A model generated the notes under the pieces. It was not told the origin of the DNA. It worked only from the letters and a program-made list of their open reading frames with translations, and searched no databases. The translations under genes were made by a program, and so were the position numbers. Positions 44,101 to 49,718 of a DNA stretch of 49,718 bases are shown here, piece by piece. Source of the DNA: Flavobacteriales bacterium (lineage in GTDB: Bacteria > Bacteroidota > Bacteroidia > Flavobacteriales_D > Crocinitomicaceae); contig CANJSS010000003.1 of assembly GCA_947476955.1 (NCBI GenBank), positions 1-49,718 on the forward strand. Reading direction: 5' to 3'. The stretch's first letter is position 1; every line of letters begins with the position of its first letter.

Positions 44101-45747
44101 GATAAGTTTACATGGCAAATGGATAATTCAGATGTTGTTTTAGAAAAATCAGATAAAAAACCTACTTCAGGTCAAACGGATATGGATCTAGCAGGACCGA
44201 ATTTCTTCTCGTCACATCCAAAACAGGATTCCTTGCAATTTGGTGCATTACGAGCAAGATATGACTTGAAGCAACGCACAATTTTCTGTGAAAGTGTTGA
44301 ATTTCTTCAAATTGCAGATGCTCGAATTTATCCGGATAGCATGAAAGTAACCATTCGCCAAAAAGCAAGGATGGAACCTTTTAAAAATGCTCGAATTGTT
44401 GCCAATTACATCACCAAATACCATACTTTTGTTCGTGCAAATGTTGAAGTTACAGCAAGAAGAGCTTACAAGGCAGATGGCGATTATCCCTATTATGACA
44501 AGGATAGTAATTTGACTTATTTGAAGATGAACACAATTACCTTGGATACATCCTACCAAACAATAGCAAAAGGAGATATTTCGGATAATCAGGGCTTCAA
44601 ATTGAGCAAAGAATTTGATTATTATGGAAAAGTTCAAATTGCAGCGTCAAATCCAATGTTATTCTTTGATGGAGCAACAAGAATTAACCATTCATGTCAG
44701 AAATTCGATAAAAACTGGATGAGTTTTACTGCACCTATTGACCCAAAGAATATTCAAATTCCTGTTTCATCTAAAATGAAAGATTTGGCTGGAGAATCCA
44801 TATCTGCGGGGATAGTCTGGCGTAATTCAAGCATCACGGATAGTATAAAGCTATATCCAACATTCTTATCTAAACTCGTTCAAAAAGACGATCCTATATT
44901 AATTACGGCAAGTGGTGTTTTACAATACAATGAGCAAGCAAAGGAGTTTCAAATTTCTTCGAAGGAGAAATTGGTAAACCGTTCCGAAAAAGGAAATTTC
45001 TTAGCGCTCCATACGCAGAGTTGTTCAATGATTGGCGAAGGAATCGTAGATCTTGGAATGAACTATGGCGATGTTAAAATCGACGCGGTTGGAATTGTCA
45101 ATTATAATCAATCTAGCGGTGAAACTAGTCTTAATCTCACAGCGCGCATCGATATGGCGATGGATAAAGGATTGATGGAAGGAATCGCAACGCGACTAAA
45201 TACAGTAGAAGGATTGAAAGAAATGGATTTCAAAAAAACTACTTTAGAGCAGGCAATGGTAGAATGGACGGATCAAAAAACGGCAGATAAACTGGTTTCG
45301 GATTACACGCTAAAAGGAGAAATTAAAAAGATTCCATCGGAATTGGAGTCTGCATTTGTTTTAAGTGGCTTGCGTTTGGTTTCTTTTGACAAGCCGTCGA
45401 TGCAAGAAAAAGGTATAATTTCTAGCACAAAAACTGCTGTTCTCGTTAATATGTTTGATAAACCAGTAATGAAATATGTTCCAATAAGCACCTTTTTTCA
45501 ACAGATTTATTCCGAATCTGGTGGCGATAAATTTGGCTTATTTCTGCAGATTCCTGGAGGGAATAGTTATTATTTTGATTATTCTTTGGACAAAAAAGAT
45601 GGTGAAATGCGCATAATTTCTGATGATGCAGATTTCAATACAGCTGCTACTTTAATGAAGGAAGAAAAGCGAAAAACTAGGAATTTTAAATTCGAAGTAT
45701 CTACACAACAAATTTATTTGAGCAAATTTTTGCGATTATTTGAATAA
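41119..45747 (+). CDS. 1542-residue exported protein of unknown function
   Basis: Residues 1-25 are a signal peptide (INRFLMACILFISGFSFGQ), with a second possible ATG at 41125. The first 200 residues are helical (NREKFIKEFQKSLSDFGKGDYQ), then a very long beta-rich region runs to the end: repeated short strands such as VFPASNRVKIKENRNFEFSG, YDFYGTGAKYENKIMLSNNGLQGAGTINF and RARYDLKQRTIFCESVEFLQIADARI. This strand pattern recalls OstA/LptA-like or AsmA-like proteins of lipid transport, but no motif is decisive. No sorting domain or barrel terminus is visible. It is coupled to prmA (one-base overlap) and 5 bp before plsY. I do not recognise the family. Confidence 0.85.
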   Translation: MDMKKGINRFLMACILFISGFSFGQTYSPNREKFIKEFQKSLSDFGKGDYQDFAKKEFPKLLLESTDFPDTYFTKMVETCNLMVTKRIQPFPEMYQYVFSIASLVKGKQSEKSYTAWHNSVDKLLDAKNIKKFEDFIDLSAGFFLERKIAETPNFKWFYENGDYSFEFTDKPFIKCSNGNLICRIENRNSQTKKDQPNIDSLVISKTNGTYDPVLKKWFGAGGVITWEKVGLPKNETFAELKNYDVSCKTSNLIADTVALTTKYFNKPIIGYLTDRAFIINREEDKVYPQFLSYEKRLTIKSIKENVDYEGGFTMKGSNFVGMGAPKNPAKVFIYKDKQIFIKASAQEIFITPLSIYCDNSGSAIYLKTGDSISHSGLYFNYDLKKKSIEFTRTGKGGGQAPFQDSYHQTDIYVAKITWKLDESALYFTYDFGISQEQRYARFDSKSYFDEQLYDRLQGLETIHPLVAISKYCYKYDEYIINEGKAATALGKTTQQAIPMLLELSNNGFINYDTEGKIVTINPKLENFVAFKAGKKDYDNLSFISDLRPKELVGFSDEEIQADPNLQRMKEAFKKLSEERRIMTYFGKMDLLTLEIDLNAVDRIVISNTQNTLVFPASNRVKIKENRNFEFSGWINAGKLEINTLAANYNYKENSFTILESKESILRVRPFKVEDGKKAIPMASSLIGVKGQILVDDPSNRSGKNQAITSFPKLVVSHQSMVYYNAKNIYKGAYDSTRFYYTVEPFTRDSLDNFTEKSLRLKGELTSAGIFPKISQDLKIMADYSFGFSTNAPKGGYDFYGTGAKYENKIMLSNNGLQGAGTINFVHSTSISSALSFLPDSTIGLAKFTNRPIESGIEFPDVEAEEAFITYVPRKNYLKAQSTQKHDLSFFKGESRLRGVTIVTAQGLRGNGLMTFKSATTLSSNYSFKRWEINADTAGFSLKNTFAEVGEDPISFKADNVKASISFKDRKGEFVSNQGTSRVNFPVNQYYCLMDKFTWQMDNSDVVLEKSDKKPTSGQTDMDLAGPNFFSSHPKQDSLQFGALRARYDLKQRTIFCESVEFLQIADARIYPDSMKVTIRQKARMEPFKNARIVANYITKYHTFVRANVEVTARRAYKADGDYPYYDKDSNLTYLKMNTITLDTSYQTIAKGDISDNQGFKLSKEFDYYGKVQIAASNPMLFFDGATRINHSCQKFDKNWMSFTAPIDPKNIQIPVSSKMKDLAGESISAGIVWRNSSITDSIKLYPTFLSKLVQKDDPILITASGVLQYNEQAKEFQISSKEKLVNRSEKGNFLALHTQSCSMIGEGIVDLGMNYGDVKIDAVGIVNYNQSSGETSLNLTARIDMAMDKGLMEGIATRLNTVEGLKEMDFKKTTLEQAMVEWTDQKTADKLVSDYTLKGEIKKIPSELESAFVLSGLRLVSFDKPSMQEKGIISSTKTAVLVNMFDKPVMKYVPISTFFQQIYSESGGDKFGLFLQIPGGNSYYFDYSLDKKDGEMRIISDDADFNTAATLMKEEKRKTRNFKFEVSTQQIYLSKFLRLFE

Positions 45748-45752
45748 AAGAA

Positions 45753-46382
45753 ATGAATTATATACTCTTTTCGGTAATAGCCTATTTATTAGGATCGATT
45801 CCAACAGCGCTTTGGCTTGGTAGGGCGAGATACTCCATAGATGTTAGAGAACATGGGAGTAAAAATGCTGGTGCGACAAATACATTTCGTGTTCTAGGCA
45901 AAAAACCCGGGATTATTGTTTTGACGATTGATATTTTGAAGGGAATAATTGCGACAATTCTACCAGTTCTTTTTTTACCGGATGGATTTTGTGGGGAACC
46001 GAACGACACTTTGGTTCAGGTGCAGATTCTTGCGGCTATTTCAGCTGTAATTGGCCACGTCTTTCCAGTTTTTGCACAATTTAAGGGTGGAAAAGGAGTA
46101 GCAACTTCTCTTGGAGTTATAATTGGTTTGACCCCTTTGGCAGCTGGAATTTGCATCTTGATTTTTTTGTTGGTTTTTATACTTTCCCAATACGTTTCAC
46201 TTGGTGCACTAGTAGCAGCTATTTGTTTTCCTATCGTTCTGAAATTTATTGTCGGCGAAGAGTCGATTTGGTTATTGAGTTTTAGCACTTTTTTGAGTAT
46301 TTTAGTTTTGTTTGCGCATAGAAAAAATATTGTACGCCTTTTGCAACGAAATGAGAATAAAATGAACCTTTTTAAGAAATAA
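45753..46382 (+). CDS. plsY: Glycerol-3-phosphate acyltransferase
   Basis: 209 residues, integral membrane, five or six spans. Uses acyl-phosphate to acylate glycerol 3-phosphate. The three PlsY motifs are present: AYLLGSIPTALWLGR, HGSKNAGATNTFRVLGKKPG and FAQFKGGKGVATSLGVI. Five bases after the 1542-residue gene and likely co-transcribed. Confidence 0.96.
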   Translation: MNYILFSVIAYLLGSIPTALWLGRARYSIDVREHGSKNAGATNTFRVLGKKPGIIVLTIDILKGIIATILPVLFLPDGFCGEPNDTLVQVQILAAISAVIGHVFPVFAQFKGGKGVATSLGVIIGLTPLAAGICILIFLLVFILSQYVSLGALVAAICFPIVLKFIVGEESIWLLSFSTFLSILVLFAHRKNIVRLLQRNENKMNLFKK

Positions 46383-46425
46383 TCGTACTACTTTTTTAAA
46401 TATACTAAGGGAAGAAAAATCAGAC

Positions 46426-49400
46426 GTGCTCGTTCGAAAAAATAGATTAGTGCTATTCTTTTTAATCCTTTTTCCTTTGCTAATTAATGCACAGACGGAA
46501 GAGGAAATCAAGTCTCAAGCAGATAAATTGTTCAATACTGAGCAATATGTGGCTGCTACACCATTGTATTTGAGATTACTTTCCCTGCAACCGCGTGATC
46601 ATTTTTACAATTTCCGCTATGGAACGTGTTTGCTTTACAACTCAAATAATAAACAATCTGCTATAAAATACCTTAATTACGCAGTAAGTGAGCCAACAAT
46701 TCCATTGGAAGCATATTATTTTCTCGGGAAAGCATATCATTTAGATTACCAATTCAACCAAGCGAAAAAATATTATTCTATTTACATTCAAAAGCGCCCG
46801 AAGCAGAGCGATATGTATGCAGCAGAGCGGGCTATCGAAATGTGTAAAAATGGTGAACTTTTGCTTACAACCGTTTCTGATGTTATTGTTTTAGAAAAAA
46901 AAGAAATTGCCAACGATAAGTTTTTTCGGGTTTATGATTTGCAAGATATTGGTGGAAATATAATCGTTACCTCAGAATTCCAAACTAAGATAGACAAGAA
47001 AAACGGGCACGTTCCACTTATACATTTTCCGAAAAACCCAACTGTAATTTACTATTCCAGCTATGGCGAAAATGCAGGAAATGGCAAAGAGATATATTTA
47101 CGACGAAAAACTCAGGATGGTTCCTGGGGAAATCCTGAGCTAGTTCAAGGTCAAGTCAACACTGCGTACGATGAAGATTTTCCATACTTGCACCCAGATG
47201 GAGAATACTTATATTTCTCCTCCAAAGGTCACAATTCCATGGGTGGATATGATGTGTTTCGTTCGAAATATAATGCACAAACCAACTCTTTCGGAAAGCC
47301 GGAGAATTTAGATTTTGCTGTTTCTTCCCCAGACGATGATCTTTTTTATGTGGTTGATTCTTTGAATCAAAACGCTTACTTTGCTTCAGCTCGTCAAAGT
47401 GAGGCTGGAAAATTATTCGTGTACAAGGTGAAAGTTGATCGTGTTCCTTTGCAATTAGTTGTTGTAAATGGTGCTTTCTCTTCCGATGTGGATGCTACTC
47501 CGAAACAATTGAATTTGGAAATTTTATCCCAAGAAAGCAATTCAGTTATTGGAAAATACACAACGGATTCCGAGTCGAAATATAGGATAACTTTACCGAA
47601 AGGCGGTAATTATGAATATGTTCTGAAGTTGGCAGGAAAGGAGCAAGAATTCCGATCGCTTGTTACTATTCCAACTCAAACTGAATTTAAACCTTTGAAG
47701 CAGAAAATTCTGCATACTTCTGAAAATGGTAAAGAAACTATTAGAATTGTAAATCTATTCAACGAAGAAGTAACGGATATGGAAGCTGTTATTGCCGAAG
47801 TCGTTAAAATGCGTTCGGATTTGAATGTTAATGTTTCTGAATTTAATCTCGAAAAGATCGAGGCTCCAAAAAAGAGCATTAGTGATTTTACTAGTCTCGG
47901 GTTCGGAAATTTATCCGTATTGGAAGTTCAGGATTTACTTGAGAATATAGAAGAACAGGTTCGTAAAAATCAAAATTTCGCTTTAACATTAAAACGTAAA
48001 TCAGATTTTTTTCTAGTCGAAAATTACGATAAATATGAACAAATAGAAGTACAAATTCAGCAGAAATTAGATGGATTAAATACAACTGAGAGCACTTTAG
48101 CAAAAAAGTCAATTTTACAGCAATTACCAGCTTCCGTAAAAGAATTATTAATGTTAAAATCAGATGCCTTAGCAACAATTCCATTGCAGGATTCTGTGCG
48201 ACAAGTGTATTCTAAATCGCCTTTTGTTCTCGATGTTAAAACAATAACGGCCATTCGCGAGAAATTTGAGACCGCTATAAATGCAGGAAAGGAAGCAGAG
48301 GCTATTGCTGAACTTGTTAAAAATAAAGAACTTCTGCAGCAATTAAGAAATGACAATTCTATGAATTTTGTGGAAAATCTTATTAAAAAATCACAAAAAT
48401 TAGGGGAAGACATCCTTTTGTATGATTCAAAAAACGACCGTTACAAGGAGGAACAAATTGCTTTGCAAAAGGAGATAAATTATTTAGAGACGAATCTTTC
48501 TGCTGCAAAACAAAAAGAAATTACTTCAATTGAACAAAATATACGTTCCAGAAAGGATGCTTTAAAACTAATAGAAGAGGAGCAAAAGTTAGTAGCATCT
48601 ACCTTGGAAAAATTGAACCAACAGAAATCTATTTTAGCACAGCGAATTCAATTATTAGAAACGCTCATTTCAAAAAAATATATAGGAGAAAAAAATCCAG
48701 AGGAAGTTCAAAAAACGCTTTTGGAACTGGAAAAAAAGAATCCTTTGACATGGAATTTCGCAATACGTGATCAAGAAGCTAAATTAGATGCCGAGGAAAA
48801 ACAATTGCAAGAGAAAAGTGTGCAGATTGAAACTAAAGAGAAGGAAATTACTGCGCAGGAGTTGGAAAGTAAAGAGCCGGAAGTTAATAGTTTAGCGGAG
48901 CTTCTGTTGCCAAAATACACATTGGATAAGAGCGCAATTGAGGCAGATAATTCGCTTTCAACAGAGCAAAAAATGGCACGATTACAGAAACAAGATCAAG
49001 CTTTAATTTCGGCTATAGAAACAAAATTGAAAGAAATTGAAAAGCAATTGGTCAAAAATCCTGAAAATGAGCCCTTACTAAAAGAAAAAGCGGCAATTGG
49101 CGATCTAAAATTTCTAACGGAATCAATTACCGAAGAACGGGAACAGATGATCGAAAGTAAATTGGCCACAAAAATACTTCCTGAAACCATTGCTAAACAA
49201 AAAGTTGTTTATTCCACCAAATTAGATCCTTCTTACTTGGATAAACTTGCGACCATTGAATTGGAAACATCCACGTCAAATAAAAAGCAACTGTTAGATT
49301 TAGAACAATCATTTATTAAAAAAATTGAAGAGGAAGAGTTGAGTGTTATGCAAGAACTCCGAAAAGATCCATTAAATATAACTTCGCGAACCAACTTGCA

Positions 49401-49718
49401 AGCTTTGGCGGAATTAAAGAAGGAACAATCCACTAAATTAGCACAAATAAACGCAGCAATAGTGGCAGAGGAGGAAGGTCTAGTGTTGGATAAAATTACG
49501 GAAGAAGACAAAAAGAAAATCGAAATTGCATTGCATCCGGATTACGGTCAAAAAACGAAAGAAATAGAAATTTCAGCGCAACTTACACCTGTTGAGAAGG
49601 CTGTTCAATTGCGTAAGATTGAACGAGAAAAAATTGAAAAAATACAACTGGCAAAAGAAGTTATAGTTGTGCAATTAGAGGAGGACCCAAAAAATCGAGA
49701 ATTACTAAAGGAGGAAAA
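46426..49718 (+). CDS. Envelope protein with TPR, PD40 and coiled-coil repeats (partial, 3' end off window)
   Basis: The frame from GTG 46426 stays open to the last base (1097 codons). Signal peptide about 1-23 (RLVLFFLILFPLLINAQ). TPR-like helices span about 25-135 (ADKLFNTEQYVAATPLYLRLLS, PLEAYYFLGKAYHLDYQFNQ). PD40/propeller blades span about 165-340 (FPYLHPDGEYLYFSSKGHNS, GGYDVFRSKY). A beta-sandwich segment runs about 345-430. From about 440 on it is charged coiled coil, with three tandem blocks of about 103-106 residues near the end, each with LxPxY...IE and a later (K/D)(D/N)Px N motif. This order recalls PorE-like/OmpA-family proteins, which would end in an OmpA domain outside the window. 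GTG is the only start that leaves a clean signal peptide. Confidence 0.85.
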   Translation, partial: MLVRKNRLVLFFLILFPLLINAQTEEEIKSQADKLFNTEQYVAATPLYLRLLSLQPRDHFYNFRYGTCLLYNSNNKQSAIKYLNYAVSEPTIPLEAYYFLGKAYHLDYQFNQAKKYYSIYIQKRPKQSDMYAAERAIEMCKNGELLLTTVSDVIVLEKKEIANDKFFRVYDLQDIGGNIIVTSEFQTKIDKKNGHVPLIHFPKNPTVIYYSSYGENAGNGKEIYLRRKTQDGSWGNPELVQGQVNTAYDEDFPYLHPDGEYLYFSSKGHNSMGGYDVFRSKYNAQTNSFGKPENLDFAVSSPDDDLFYVVDSLNQNAYFASARQSEAGKLFVYKVKVDRVPLQLVVVNGAFSSDVDATPKQLNLEILSQESNSVIGKYTTDSESKYRITLPKGGNYEYVLKLAGKEQEFRSLVTIPTQTEFKPLKQKILHTSENGKETIRIVNLFNEEVTDMEAVIAEVVKMRSDLNVNVSEFNLEKIEAPKKSISDFTSLGFGNLSVLEVQDLLENIEEQVRKNQNFALTLKRKSDFFLVENYDKYEQIEVQIQQKLDGLNTTESTLAKKSILQQLPASVKELLMLKSDALATIPLQDSVRQVYSKSPFVLDVKTITAIREKFETAINAGKEAEAIAELVKNKELLQQLRNDNSMNFVENLIKKSQKLGEDILLYDSKNDRYKEEQIALQKEINYLETNLSAAKQKEITSIEQNIRSRKDALKLIEEEQKLVASTLEKLNQQKSILAQRIQLLETLISKKYIGEKNPEEVQKTLLELEKKNPLTWNFAIRDQEAKLDAEEKQLQEKSVQIETKEKEITAQELESKEPEVNSLAELLLPKYTLDKSAIEADNSLSTEQKMARLQKQDQALISAIETKLKEIEKQLVKNPENEPLLKEKAAIGDLKFLTESITEEREQMIESKLATKILPETIAKQKVVYSTKLDPSYLDKLATIELETSTSNKKQLLDLEQSFIKKIEEEELSVMQELRKDPLNITSRTNLQALAELKKEQSTKLAQINAAIVAEEEGLVLDKITEEDKKKIEIALHPDYGQKTKEIEISAQLTPVEKAVQLRKIEREKIEKIQLAKEVIVVQLEEDPKNRELLKEE
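48904..49718 (+). repeat. Tandem coiled-coil repeats of about 105 codons
   Basis: Protein-level repeats inside the last gene. Block landmarks LLPKYTLDKSAIE (48904), LDPSYLDKLATIE (49222) and LHPDYGQKTKEIE (49531) are 318 and 309 bases apart. Each is followed about 50 residues later by KNPENEPLL, KDPLNITSR and EDPKNRELL respectively. Confidence 0.65.

Overview
The window comes from a Bacteroidota chromosome, most likely order Flavobacteriales (a Crocinitomicaceae/Fluviicola-like organism is an inference). The DNA is AT-rich. Three secreted proteins carry type IX secretion (T9SS) C-terminal sorting domains. Many genes are preceded by the Bacteroidota -7 box TAnnTTTG with very short leaders, and lineage families such as DUF4494, DUF4465, DUF5522, BT_3928-type proteins, type III glutamine synthetase and BtuG-like propellers are present. 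No tRNA, rRNA, insertion sequence, prophage or CRISPR array was seen.

Layout. (1) 1-5334: promoter and cobalamin riboswitch, then a vitamin B12 capture/uptake operon: DUF4465 T9SS cargo, BtuB-like TonB receptor, BtuG-like surface lipoprotein, and a second T9SS cargo. (2) 5404-12242, minus strand: guaB, two parvulin-type periplasmic PPIases flanking a small unknown protein, a MoxR ATPase and a pentapeptide-repeat protein. (3) 12427-17673: a small exported protein, rRNA modification genes rlmF and rluF (minus), then DUF4494, pdxH and an M16 peptidase. (4) 17674-19064: a 1.4 kb protein-free stretch holding three related candidate small RNAs with matching terminators and a fourth structured candidate RNA, directly upstream of glutamine synthetase III (19065) and a LuxR-type regulator (21470). 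These two genes share an upstream motif. (5) 22162-26365: FAD-linked oxidase and beta-CASP metallo-hydrolase (minus) diverging from a thiolase across a region with a perfect 32-bp palindrome. (6) 26375-30674: three envelope genes. (7) 30869-36184: cystathionine beta-synthase with a signal-less BtuF-like protein, a membrane-anchored unknown, an acyltransferase, DUF5522 and a PLP enzyme. (8) 36221-49718: folP diverging from DUF1599, then BT_3928-type protein, tpiA, prmA, a 1542-residue exported protein, plsY, and an envelope protein with TPR, PD40 and coiled-coil regions that runs off the window.

How it fits together: most genes are housekeeping (purine, folate, PLP, glutamine, cysteine, phospholipid, ribosome modification) or outer-membrane biogenesis. 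The parts most likely to be undescribed are the sibling-RNA cluster upstream of glutamine synthetase, the palindromic operators at 21427-21453 and 24964-24995, and the tandem coiled-coil repeats in the last protein. All statements come from reading the sequence and from family knowledge; no database search or folding program was run.
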